Assembly (NCBI GenBank): GCA_032164245.1
Contig: JAVMKO010000009.1
Location: forward strand, 80,671,212 to 80,735,211
Source of the DNA: Sternotherus odoratus
Taxonomy: Eukaryota > Chordata > Testudines > Kinosternidae
DNA: 64,000 nt
Reading direction: 5' to 3'
Below are positions 9,501 to 18,300 of this stretch, one piece after another (positions within the stretch are counted from its first letter, which is position 1; every line of letters begins with the position of its first letter). The notes below the pieces were generated by a model. It ran no database searches. It was given only the letters and a program-made list of their open reading frames with translations, and was not told the origin of the DNA. The position numbers were made by a program, and so were the translations under genes.

Positions 9501-11496
9501 CAAATTGCTTTACGAGGGTTAACTAATTAACAGCAACAGTATCATCTTTTGGCTTTAATTTAAAGCAGTGGCTTGCAAAGACAGTCGGACATGATGCCGA
9601 TCACGTCACTCCCTTGTGTACAGTTGACTATTAAACTGATGTGCCTTCAGCATATCAGCCCAATGAGCCATTGGCTGGGGAAACTTTGAGTTTGGCTTGC
9701 AAGGTAAGGGTTAACAGCTGGCGCTCTGCTTTCAGCTGGGAATACTGCCTAGGAAATTACCATATCTGATATCTTGCATGTCAAACCATTATACTCATTA
9801 GCTCAGAGGGCATGGTGCCCTCTCATAATTTGGCCTACAGTCTGGCTGCTTTTCCTTTTAGGGGAGGGATAGCTCAGTGGTTTGAGCATTGGCCTGCTAA
9901 ACCCAGGGTTGTGAGTTCAATCCTTTAGGGGGCCGTTTGGGAATATGGGGCAAAAATAGGGATTGGTCCTGCTTTGAGCAGGGGGTTGGACTAGATGACC
10001 TCCTAAGGTCCCTTCCAACTCTGAGATTCTATGATTCCAGGTTGATTTGTTACCTAGCTCTTGTCTGTCAGCCCTCAGAGCCTTCCCTTGAGTCGTGGTA
10101 TGAAAACGAGCTGCATCATTTCCTATATTTTCATGGGGATGGAGATTGTGCTATTATGAGAAATCTGAATGGGAGGGGTGCAGAGACTAGTTTCTAAGTG
10201 TGCAGACACAAATTGCCCATTTAAGTATTCCTGGCCCAGATCTGCATTTGTTGTATCATAAGGGAAGTTCAATTGAATGTTAGGAACATCAATATACAAA
10301 GCTTCGAATCAGGGTCATTGTTGTTTTTTGAGCGATCATCACTTCCCATGCATGGTGGTTTTAGCAACACTGTGTCACGGAGACAGGCTACGGTGAATGT
10401 ACGCTACAGATGGAGTTTCACACCTGTGAAGATTCTCCTTTATCTTCGGTGGCAGGGCCTTCTGTGAGGATGGAGGTTGGGAGCAAAAGGCCCGGGTCTG
10501 TTTTATGGAGAATTAAATCACTTGGCCAAGGTCACACAAGAAATCAGTGGCAGAGACTAGAGTCGGTCCCTGATCTGGTGGGTCTCAGTCCAGTGCCTTA
10601 ACCACAAGACCGAACCGTGAGCACCTGTTGTGACCATGGATCAGTTACATCTGGATATATAGTATTAGACTTGAGGGGGGGAAATGGTAAAAAAGCCAGG
10701 TATATGCATTGGACTAAATGATGCTGAAGTGCTCAGGAATGATCAAGGCTAAATGAGAGGGAGACATAGTCTGAACAAGGGATGGGAGCAAGGCGCTCTC
10801 GAGTTCTCATCCTATGACGCTGCATCCCTCTGTGGCCTTAAACAAGTTGCCAAAGCTCTCTTACCTTATCTCGCAGGGGAAACGCGAGGAGGAATGAATG
10901 GGAAACCTGTTACCTATTATCACAGAATAGGTTTAATTTATCGTGTAGTGAATTTCCAAACATGAATGAGACCATCAAACGCAGATCAGTTGATCAAGCG
11001 GCCATATTTTGACACATTCTTAAATAAAGGATTTGACAGACATGGGAAATATTAAGATCCGAATTTTCAAACTCAGGTGCCTAATGCTTATTGCCCCAAT
11101 CCTATAAAGGCTTATGTGCACGATTGGGCCCAGTGATTTCAATGGTGCCTAAATACTGATGGTGCGTGCTTTACTTTAGTCACTCAAATCCTGATTCAGC
11201 AAAGTACTTTAAGCACATGCTTAAGTCCTGTTGACTTGCTTTGCAGAAGCAAGGCCACTGAGTTGAACGTTTTGTCTATGTTTGGTAACTTTTCAAAATG
11301 AATAACGAACTTTGTGTGTAACAGGTTCCTTGCTGCTAGAAAGCTGCCCATGTTTTCCACTAATCCATTTATCATTCAAAGGTTGGTGAAAAACCTGAAT
11401 AGAAGAAAAGAAGGCTGGATTCCCGTCAACAGTTTGCAGATAGTAATCGGCGACTGTAGGTTTCGGAATGCCAAAGTCGCAGGTATCATACGATAA
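385..11496 (+). CDS. MCF2: MCF2 (DBL) guanine-nucleotide exchange factor, 3' part of gene, spliced
   Basis: Rho-family GEF; the DH domain catalyses GDP release on Rho GTPases and the PH domain assists and binds membrane. Only the C-terminal third lies here; the 5' exons (Sec14, spectrin repeats, most of DH) are off the left edge. Coding exons: 385-510, 1448-1669, 3008-3100, 4643-4721, a probable microexon 5029-5032, 6133-6239, 6369-6481, 8452-8564 and 11382-11496. Together they make 972 nt, 323 codons plus TAA, with all phases consistent. The order is end of DH, PH, charged linker, SH3. Identity rests on close resemblance to human MCF2 in the first exons (for example LLKSVNDSMHQI, KMKDLARFKPMQRHLFLYEK) and to MCF2L in the SH3 part. 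The neighbouring convergent F9 gene fits known MCF2 synteny and argues against MCF2L or MCF2L2. Family recall is from memory, not a search. Confidence 0.93.
690..1396 (-). mobile_element. LTR-like segment, probable solo LTR (boundaries approximate)
   Basis: The right end reads, on the - strand, TGTAGCAGGGTGGTCTGTCC followed by CTTTAAGGG-type sequence, which I associate with turtle LTR elements. The body is C/T-rich on the + strand and has no coding similarity. I cannot place the left end or a target duplication. It lies in the intron between the DH and PH exons. Confidence 0.3.
1448..1669 (+). CDS. MCF2: MCF2 exon: start of PH domain
   Basis: 222 nt, 74 residues, phase 0 to 0. It encodes the DH-PH linker and the first PH strands: GDLSELGKVLMQGSFSVW, then KMKDLARFKPMQRHLFLYEK. 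The acceptor is ttattaccag and the donor gtaagg. The open frame running on to 1684 past the donor is intron read-through. Confidence 0.94.
2336..2420 (+). repeat. MIR-like ancient SINE fragment
   Basis: The pattern 'atcctagatgaatcactggc' followed by '...caagccacatgatctctctgtgcc' resembles the MIR core segment around the Ser-tRNA-derived CORE-SINE. Degenerate; similarity judged by eye. Confidence 0.3.
3008..3100 (+). CDS. MCF2: MCF2 exon: middle of PH domain
   Basis: 93 nt, 31 residues, phase 0 to 0. It encodes PH-domain strands (MNAVGITENVKGDHRKFEIW, ending EEVYVVQ). The acceptor is ctttttaaacag and the donor gtgtgt. Strong match to the equivalent human MCF2 segment from memory. Confidence 0.93.
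3661..3718. repeat. Dispersed near-palindromic GAAGTCAATGG repeat
   Basis: Has gaaatcctggcg, cattgaagtcaatggc and a reversed partner aatgatttcataggatttca, forming an imperfect hairpin. The same motif recurs many times in the window (see findings). Confidence 0.5.
4114..4140. repeat. (GT)n followed by G-run
   Basis: Short GT dinucleotide run passing into an 11-base G-run inside an MCF2 intron. Length polymorphism expected. Confidence 0.85.
4643..4721 (+). CDS. MCF2: MCF2 exon: C-terminal PH helix
   Basis: 79 nt, phase 0 to 1. It encodes the amphipathic helix that closes the PH domain, with the conserved Trp: APTVDVKMAWLSEMRKILFK then QQELIK. The acceptor is ctcctctttcag and the donor gtacat. 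It ends one base into a codon, so the next exon must begin with two bases of that codon. Confidence 0.92.
5029..5032 (+). CDS. MCF2: Probable 4-nt microexon of MCF2 (CAAG)
   Basis: The exon ending at 4721 leaves phase 1, but the only open frame in the exon at 6133 needs phase 2, so a piece with length 1 modulo 3 is missing. At 5011-5028 lies a very good acceptor (tttgttctctttattcag), followed by CAAG and the donor-like gtacta. Inserting CAAG gives LIK-ARK-QHRAS, which lines up with the QHRA of MCF2L and the RKQ of human MCF2 from memory. Seen: sites and phase fit. Inferred: use of the microexon. An undetected longer exon between 4722 and 6132 is the alternative. Confidence 0.55.
5033..6132 (+). 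other. MCF2 intron, no gene seen
   Basis: About 1.1 kb between the proposed microexon and the Ser-rich linker exon. Frames near 5453-6142 on the - strand are not recognisable proteins. The 5450-5760 part resembles GC-rich turtle dispersed repeat sequence. Confidence 0.5.
6133..6239 (+). CDS. MCF2: MCF2 exon: Ser-rich linker between PH and SH3
   Basis: 107 nt, phase 2 to 1. The open frame reads KQHRASISSEENDSERTSPV followed by MLDSISSSPQSKPDQ, a low-complexity Ser/Glu linker likely to be phosphorylated. The acceptor is atacgtttcag. The donor gtacgt starts at 6240. Frames 0 and 1 hit stops within about 20 nt, which fixes the phase and implies the microexon. Confidence 0.85.
6369..6481 (+). CDS. 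MCF2: MCF2 exon: acidic linker before SH3
   Basis: 113 nt, phase 1 to 0. With the preceding A it reads SWSRMSQSVEICEGLEDW, then SSNNYLSNCSDTEEEDGSQL. It is an acidic linker like the one before the SH3 domain of MCF2L (DGGWSSAEEQINSSDAEEDG, from memory). The acceptor is ttttcttgcag and the donor gttagt. Confidence 0.87.
6593..6765 (+). mobile_element. Penelope-like palindromic repeat with degenerate hammerhead core
   Basis: Two inverted arms, roughly 6593-6655 and 6708-6765, pair imperfectly: left cagagaaggtgggtgagttc, atatcttttat; right ataaaagatatgacctcacc, aaccttgtctctt. The loop between them has CTGAAGA at 6663-6669 and TTGAAAGC at 6686-6693, the layout of a hammerhead ribozyme core with a long stem I. 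Stem II is decayed. Penelope-like elements are known to carry hammerhead motifs. It lies in the MCF2 intron after the acidic-linker exon. Confidence 0.55.
6960..7945 (+). mobile_element. Degenerate RTE-like LINE fragment (endonuclease and early RT)
   Basis: Broken + strand frames resemble RTE-type LINE ORF2. At 6970-7200: FGHKNEEGETIFQYTQTCDL, VVINTLFTKKEEHLITYKSE, typical of the endonuclease C-terminal part. At 7740-7930: WRNYFERLLNEENP, VVEETLNNMKNKKALGPIGI, SAEIWKHLG, typical of the RT entry. Several frameshifts and stops; dead. It sits in an MCF2 intron. Confidence 0.65.
8452..8564 (+). CDS. MCF2: MCF2 exon: N-terminal half of SH3 domain
   Basis: 113 nt, phase 0 to 2. It encodes SPGKYKALADCKKRGSEDLL and then VKNGDLIQLLHEDGEGQ plus the first two bases of the SH3 Trp codon. 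SH3 landmarks are the ALADC strand (ALYDY position), the GDLIQLL strand and the GEGQW turn. The acceptor is a T-run ending ttgttag and the donor gtaagt. Confidence 0.88.
8922..9228 (+). mobile_element. hAT-type MITE, family 1 copy A
   Basis: The ends are inverted: ccctggtctacact at the left, agtgtagacataacc at the right. The inside holds paired blocks (tcgatttaagatatgcaact..., cagctacaggaatagtgtagctg) and an imperfect hairpin around gatttatcccatctagac / tagatgcgataaatc. The same internal blocks occur at 15109-15396 and, reversed, at 41782-42087. Non-autonomous, no coding potential. Confidence 0.7.
9455..9535 (+). repeat. Ancient SINE/MIR-related fragment
   Basis: Sequence such as agcacttagcggttacaagc, ttcaaattgctttacgaggg, ttaactaattaa resembles an old dispersed amniote repeat whose 3' part is MIR-like. 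Assigned by eye. Confidence 0.3.
9861..10037 (+). mobile_element. tRNA-derived SINE with CR1-like 3' tail (cryptodiran turtle type)
   Basis: The head has a pol III A box (tagctcagtggtttgag) and a B box (ggttgtgagttcaatcc). The 3' half (ttggactagatgacctccta, aggtcccttccaactctgag, attctatgattc) equals the tail of the CR1 copies at 47.4 kb and 54.4 kb. Sharing its tail with CR1 lets such SINEs use CR1 reverse transcriptase. Full length, + strand, in the MCF2 SH3 intron. Confidence 0.85.
10470..10612 (+). mobile_element. MIR-like SINE fragment
   Basis: Matches the MIR 3' portion by eye: cttggccaaggtcacacaag, aaatcagtggcagagactag, gtctcagtccagtgccttaa, ccacaagacc. Conserved across amniotes, so it is old. 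Confidence 0.65.
11382..11496 (+). CDS. MCF2: MCF2 terminal coding exon: C-terminal half of SH3 and tail
   Basis: 115 nt, phase 2, ending TAA at 11494-11496. It encodes (W)LVKNLNRRKEGWIPVNSL, then a short tail QIVIGDCRFRNAKVAGIIR. Two in-frame acceptors exist. The one ending at 11381 (atcattcaaag) makes the Trp-to-GWIP spacing equal to MCF2L (WYVRDPTTGKEGWVP). The stronger-looking acag at 11324 would add 19 residues (FLAARKLPMFSTNPFIIQR) in the middle of the domain. I prefer 11382 on spacing; 11325 may be an alternative form. A weak donor-like GCAG/gtatca at 11482 leaves open a further exon. Confidence 0.75.
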
Positions 11497-12265
11497 ACAT
11501 ATATGAAATATTGTCAGAACTGGCATCAGATTTTTATAAACCATGGCTTGCTTTATATTTTGTGTATCAAATTTGGCTATGTAAAACTCAACAGAAAAAA
11601 GAAATTAATAACGTGAAAGCAATTACTCCCAAAAGCTTGCAAAAGTAGTACGTGAAGCTGCTGCTCTATTTTGTTGACATTTTAAGAACTTTTGTGATTT
11701 TGAAGACTAAGGCACTGGTCAAATAATGCCAAATATTTAAAAATGTGGCTATTGCAAGAGCAGTTGGTACTGGATGAAGGGCAAAGAGATGGAGTACAGC
11801 CATTGAGGGATTTCCATGGCTGTTTTGTCTACACATTGCGGCAAGTTTGGCTCCCTGTGTGAATATAATATCGCCCAGGCAAAATAGTGTCACTCTCTAA
11901 AATATTCATGCCTGATCCAAAATCCTTTGAGGGGGATCTTTCCATTTACTTCATTGGACTTTGGACCAACCCATATACAGCTTTGATAGGCTTCACCATT
12001 CTACTCATAGCTGACTGCTGGCTTACTGGATAAAGTTTATTGTTGATAGACTGGATTTCTGTGAAAGACTCTTAGATTCTAAAATGTATTTCCCCCCCGT
12101 GATCATTCTCGGTATAAATCGAGACCTAGAGGGGAGACAGATGATACAAGAAAACACCTTTACAACCAATTGGCATTCCTTCACATTTTATCTTGCCACC
12201 ACGTATAATGTCACATTACCATGCTCCGGCGTTGGAAGTATGTGACTGAGGGGTCATAAGCAGTT

Positions 12266-12288
12266 TAAAAAAAAAAAAAAAAAAAAAA
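12266..12288. repeat. Poly(A) run
   Basis: Uninterrupted A-run of about 23 bases, followed by gggaaaaattttc. No clear retroposon precedes it. Confidence 0.7.
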
Positions 12289-12902
12289 GGGAAAAATTTT
12301 CACACAATTTTATCCAGGTTTCTTACTGTTTTTCATTGAAAATTTTAAATGTAAAAGCTTTCGAACAGCTGTAAAAATATTAGCAGAAAATGTAATAGAA
12401 AAGGTTGACGTTTTTATTGAAATTAATAATGTTGATGAAGTCTGTCATAATTTCAGCCTTTTCAATTGGATGTAGTTAAGAAATATCGACATTTTCCGAT
12501 TCTCCCCTCCCACCCATGAAATATCAGCGCTAAATATTATTGTGTGTTAATTTGCTACATTTCTTAGATTTCAGTGGTTCGGATTTTCACATCTGGGTTA
12601 GCTTTTAACAATGACCTAGTTTTGTATTTATCAGATTTCACCATAATGATTAACAAATGTTTACAAACCCTCAACCAGTGCATCCTGATTTTATCAAAAC
12701 TCTTGGTTAGCGTAACTCAGTTTCTCTGGGACTTTATTGTGCATCAGAACGATTATCTGGGCTCCACAAGCCACAGATGCAGCCTGGAGCAGCATGGCTG
12801 TTGGCCAAGGCTTTACACAATGGCTGTTTGCATAGGGGTTGTGCTAATAGTCTCTAAAATCATAGAGAACCGCTGTTCTCAGCTCAAATAGAAAGACTGA
12901 GG

Positions 12903-13302
12903 CCTGGTATACACCACAGAGTTAGGTCGACGTAAGGCAGCCTATGTCAACCTAACTCTGTACGCGTCTATGCAGCTCTCGCCGACGCATGTTGCCCATT
13001 ACATCAACTTAATAACTCCACCTCCATGAGAGGCATAGCCCTTAGGTCGACATAGTTAGAATGACACAATGTCAGTGTAGTCACTGTGTTACTTACATCG
13101 CCTGTTGGCTATCAGCCTGAGGCCATCCAGGCTTCTGGTGTGAGCCCCATATGGGACAAACTGCCCCAGTTAAGTCAGTGCAAGTGCTGCTGGTGAGGAT
13201 GCGTACCACTGGCAGAAGGAGGGTAGTATGTTCTTACTGCAGTAGCTGTATGTCAGCCTAACGCAGGTCAACTTACTTTTGTTGTGTAGACAAGAGGGGT
13301 CG
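12903..13302 (+). mobile_element. hAT-type MITE, related family
   Basis: Starts ggcctggtatacaccacaga and ends ttgttgtgtagacaagagg, inverted versions of one another. The inside has paired gttaggtcgacgtaaggcag / gtcagcctaacgcaggtcaa blocks. No coding potential. Confidence 0.5.
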
Positions 13303-14837
13303 AAATAAAAATTAAGAGAAACTTCACAAGGGAAAAAACACAGAAAGATAGTGTTGAAATCGGTGAGTTTCTCATGGCCACCAAGAAGCTTTGCTAATGA
13401 GTTCTCAGGGGTTGTCTGATGACCATTCGGACAATTTATTTGTTCTCCCTAAAAGTAATTTTTCTCCCCTTCTGTATAGTTCTGTATTTCGTGTCAATTT
13501 AGAGATTCTAGATCGGATTCTGATCTTACATGCACTTTAGCCAATTTTGTAGGATATTTTCCTGCATGTTTAAGCTCAAGTATCTGGCTCCCTGTTTGTT
13601 GTGCAAATGAACTCATGTGCGCCCAAAGTATTAGCACAATGAAAAGTTCTGTGACGGGGCCGATTACTGAAGCAATAAGAGTTGGCACAAAGAAGGCAGA
13701 GGTTTGATGTGGGACAACAAATCACTGGATACGTTGGGTTTGTTTGCAGCAAAACCCACAAATTTTCCCAGATCGTCATTTATTCTAGAAGTTCAACCAT
13801 TTTTGTTATCTTGCAAAATTCCTCAATGCACTTTGCAAATTCGATGTCATTTACGGTGGGCATGCACCATGCAAAACCGTACCCGCCTACCGTCCTGGGG
13901 CAGCTAAACTATTTGGCTGATGGGACAGTTGCAGTCTCCTAAGCTGGCCGCAGGTTTCTAAGAGTTGTAGAGAAAAAATATGACGTGGTTTTGGAGAAAT
14001 AGTCTGTTCTCAGGCTATTTTAAGAGTGCCTCATAAAGCATAGTGGCAGGTGGGCAGAGCTAAGGTCACGTAGGTCATTTATGCGTTTTCTGTTCATTTC
14101 AAGGGAAGTTGCAGGGCTCAGTAGCTCTGAAAATCAGATCACACAGGTGCCTAAATATGGAGTTAGGTGCCTAATTTAGGCAGCAAAGTTGGAAAAATTT
14201 GGCCATAATATAAAAATCTTCACTGGAGTGAACTGGTTTTTAGACCGTGATGTCATATCTTTACAGTCGCTAACCAGTTGTTCTCTGAAATGGGATCTGA
14301 CAAAGGCATCTTCATTCTCACCAGCTCTGTTCCTTGCATGCATTTGGCCATATCTGCTGACCCGAGAGAGAAATATCAGTATTTCTCGACTGTCATTACT
14401 CTTGTTACTGCTGAGGAGCCAAGGCTGTTGTAGGAAAGCGAGCTGGATTCTAGTCTGTGTCTTGCATTTTCAAGGCAGTACACAAGATAGCTTCAGCTTT
14501 GAAAGGCCGATTTCTGCTCTGGGTTAAATGTAGATTATGAAGACGGTGAGGTCACCTAGGACTAACTGAGGGCAGAATTTGGATGCAGAGTCTGGTATAA
14601 TGATAGGAAACTGCACAGCTTGCCGCTCAGAACCCAGCTTGAATTTCCAGGGTTCTCTATAGGGACAGCCTCTTTTCCTTTATAAGCAGAGTAAATTCAA
14701 ATTGGAGTCCTTGAGGTACAATAAACATAAAACCTTGTGATGTCATTTTTCAGAGCTCTTCAAAATGCAGCTTTTTGCTTGGGTTCAAATGCAATTGACT
14801 CAAAATCTCTAAGCAAAATACAGTTGAAACCAAAGAG

Positions 14838-15060
14838 GGGACGTCTACATTAAAAATGCTACAGTGGCGTTGCTGCAGTTGCCCCATTGTAGCACTACAG
14901 TATAGACACTTGCTACAGCGACAGAAGAGGTTCTTCCGTTGCTGTAATACAGAGGTTTTCAACCTGTGACCTGCAGACCCTTGGGGGTCCGCAGACTGTG
15001 TCTAAAATTTCCAAAAGGGTCCACACCTCCATTTGAAACTTTTTAGGGATCTGCAAGGGC
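14838..15060 (+). mobile_element. hAT-like MITE fragments
   Basis: First piece 14838-14945: gacgtctacattaaaaatgc ... gtagcactacagtatagaca. Second piece from about 14947: cagaggttttcaacctgtga ... ggtccgcagactg, which resembles the ends of MER5/Charlie-like hAT elements. Boundaries approximate. Confidence 0.4.
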
Positions 15061-15108
15061 CTGGTAACTAGGGCGACGGAAGAACTCTCCTTTGGTCTAG
15101 TGGTATCT

Positions 15109-15396
15109 AAGGGCTGGTCTCCACTGGGGGGGAAATCGACTGTAGATACGCAATTTCAGCTATGTCAATAACGTAGCTGAAATCGATGTCTCTACAGCCG
15201 ACTTACCTCCCGTCCTCACGGTGGCCGCGAGCAGCGGCGCGGTCCCCCGTCGACTCCAGCTTGCACCTCTTGAGGAGCTGGAGTTCCGGAGTCGACGGAG
15301 GAGCCGCTGACGATCGATTTATCGCGTCTTAACGAGACGCGATAAATCGATCGCCAAAAGATCGATCCCTGCCGGCTCTAGTGAAGACAAGTCCTA
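15109..15396 (+). mobile_element. hAT-type MITE, family 1 copy B
   Basis: Ends: aagggctggtctccactggg at left, ctagtgaagacaagtcct at right. Contains a perfect 17-bp inverted repeat (atcgatttatcgcgtct / agacgcgataaatcgat, 4-base loop) and a second hairpin around the gtcgactcc / ggagtcgac pair. Shares both with copies A and C. Confidence 0.7.
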
Positions 15397-18300
15397 CATC
15401 AGGGCTCTGGTCGGTTTAATTACATCCCACAGGACTTGAAATGTTTCACAGCCCCAAGCAGAGTAGTTAAGATGACTCAACTGTGTCATGCAAAGCAGCC
15501 CAGCGCTTCATGATCAAGCCATGGGAGATTCTGAGAAGTTACCATTTCAGGGCAAAATCATGCTCAGGAATAGTTAAAACGGAATGAGAAAAGCAAGGGT
15601 TTATGCCTTAAAATTCCATCTTGGAATTATCGGTAGGGAGCGCTATCCCAGAGTTCCTCCCAGGCTTCAACATCAAGATTCACCCCGGCAGCCTCGCTCC
15701 AGATTCAGTTGGAGATTAAAAGAGAAGCAAACTAAAAACACCATCTAAAAGTAAGAAATCGGGCCCAAACTTTTCCAAGTTCTCTCTGGGCCTGGTGATT
15801 TATTTAGAGGACCAATGTGAAGCGAGGCTCTTTCATAAAGGGCCTCAGGCTGGTTATTTAAACATGGACCCCACTGCAAAATAAGCAAAACAAGAGAACT
15901 TACATTTGTATCACTCAGGGAGTGGGGAGAGGTTTCCCCTAGGAGACTTCCCTCTGTATATGGGTACTTTGTTGTGTAGGTCCCGCCTATTTCCCTTGAG
16001 CTCCTGCTTTGTCCTAGCTTTCCAACTCCTGGGTAGATGGTGTGATCCTCCACTAAAAAATCTGGATCTTGAAGGTATCATGACCACAAGGATCCCAACA
16101 AATGCACGGTGTCCATTGGAAGAAAGGGGATTTTTGGTTTGTTTGTTTTTCTTCAAAGCACTTGATAGGCTAATAAGGTTATGGGGCATTTCTTCCCAAA
16201 TACAGACTGACCAATACTGTATTTGGCGAATAACCCACTGTGCTGTGGACCAGTACTGGTGATGGCATCCACTTTAAATATGCCAGACCCAGCAAAGAGA
16301 GAGACTATCTCAAAAGGGAACTTGCAGTAGCTAAACTAATCCAGTGGTCACCAGGTTCTTTCCTTTCCTTTACAGAACAATAGTAAATGCCAGACCTGTA
16401 AACCTGTCCATAGTGCAGGGTAAAGCAGATATCTCAAGTCTTTCTATAGCCCAGACAATGATGGAGAAAGATTTATTAAGTACTTTACAAGTCTTATCTA
16501 GATATAAAATAGAAGACTTGGGAAAAACTGTCACTTGCCTCAGGGGTCAATCGGAAGACGAATCCTTCCCTCTCATGAATTAGAGTTTAGTACGGCTGTA
16601 ATTTCTGAAGCGAGCCCTTGCCTTCTTTTGGGAACTCACTTTAATTCCCGAGGGATACATTCTACCATTGTGGAAATCCATGGGGAGATTTGCCAGTAGT
16701 CTGTGGATTTCTGTGTGCATTAAAGGGCAGCAAATTACTCTGCGCCGCAGGTGTTAATGTGGAGCTCTCACAGTGAAAGGGGTTTCTAGACAGACGTGTC
16801 CATAAAATACCAGCATTCAACCACAAGCTTCCCCTTAGACTTAAGTATGTGCTGTTGGATTAAGGTGCCTTGTTCTAGCTATCAGATATTACATGGTCAC
16901 ATAAAAAACTTTCCTCATTAAGGATCTGAAGACCATTTCTAGGTGTTCTGGAAGGTCAGTAGATAATCCAAACTACTATTCCACAATGGACCATCAAATA
17001 ACATAGTCTCTGAAGAGCTCACCTGTAGCTAATATGCCAAAGATCATGTAATTTCTGTGAATCTTGCATCCATCTCCCAGCATGTGATCTCCTGGCTTTC
17101 CAAATAAGAAAAAATGGGAAAATAAAGAAAATGCTCTATTTTTATTATATGTAATAACAGGGTTTTTTTAAAAATAGTAATATGATTTTAAAGTTATGTC
17201 CCTTTAAATAGCAGGAAACAGTAGAATTATTTGATTCTAACTGCCATTGTAGGTAACAGAAGTCTTTACTATCAGATTCACATGCTCTTCTGTTGTTTGG
17301 GGACACCTACATTGTTAGATGCAATGCAAGACCCAAAGATAGGATTTTCAGAAGTGCCAAGTGAATGAAAGTCAATGGGAAACTGGGCTCCTAACTCCTC
17401 TAGATGCTTCTGAAACCCCCCATCCCTGTTCCCGAAATAGTTACACAGGTGGAGACCCTGCTGCCTGTAGGGAGCACCATTGATGTGAACAGGGGCTGTA
17501 TGTTGCTATAGCAGTCTATCTGTGAGGACCTCCTTGTTAGTTTGAGGCCTGTGAGTGAAAATAAATATCTCCACTGGTCTCCCTAGAGGCTGCAGACCTG
17601 ATTTCCTCTTAACATACACAGTTCTCACGCCAGTGTACCTCTACTGGGGTCTCTCTGCTTTTACGCTGCTGTCGGTCAGATCAGAACCAGGCTCTCTATG
17701 AGGAAAGATGCATGGCCGCACCCATGATATGTTTGTATATATTCAAAGGAGAAAACAGACAAAGGATGGGAGATTGTCGTGTAGGCCTAACTCAGCTTCC
17801 ATTGAAGTCGGTGGTAACACTTCCATTGAATTCAGTGGGAGCAGAATTAGGTCAATCCTGCGTGTTTTTGAAGCATGCTTCCTCCCCCTCCAATACACAG
17901 GAAAAATATTTGATAGCTCAAAAATAATGTAAAATGGACTATTTAAAAACAGATTTGTATGCTCCATAAGAGTGCCTTTTTAGATGTTTGATTATCAATG
18001 CATAATCATAGACTAAAAAGGCAATAACAGATGACATGGGGATGTGATATAACAGACGAAGAGAGAAATTTGGTGGCTGCCCGGGCATTGAGTATTTTAT
18101 AGCGGAAATCACACGCCCTGTAATGTGGTGAACATATTTAGATGTTAACAAAGATCAGGCAATGAGACGTTTTAAGTTCTACCAGCTATACCAGTGATTC
18201 GTTGATGGTGCGATTTTTTGGGGGGCATAAAACTGTGCCAGCAAAATGAGAATCTGGGCAGAGTCCTATCTAAAAACTAGACCCTAAAAATACTAAAGAG

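Noticed and set aside
16362..16583. Acceptor-like ctttcctttcctttacag as a further MCF2 exon
   Set aside because: In the phase offered by a donor at 11482 it reads a stop within three codons, and the sequence has no similarity to MCF2.
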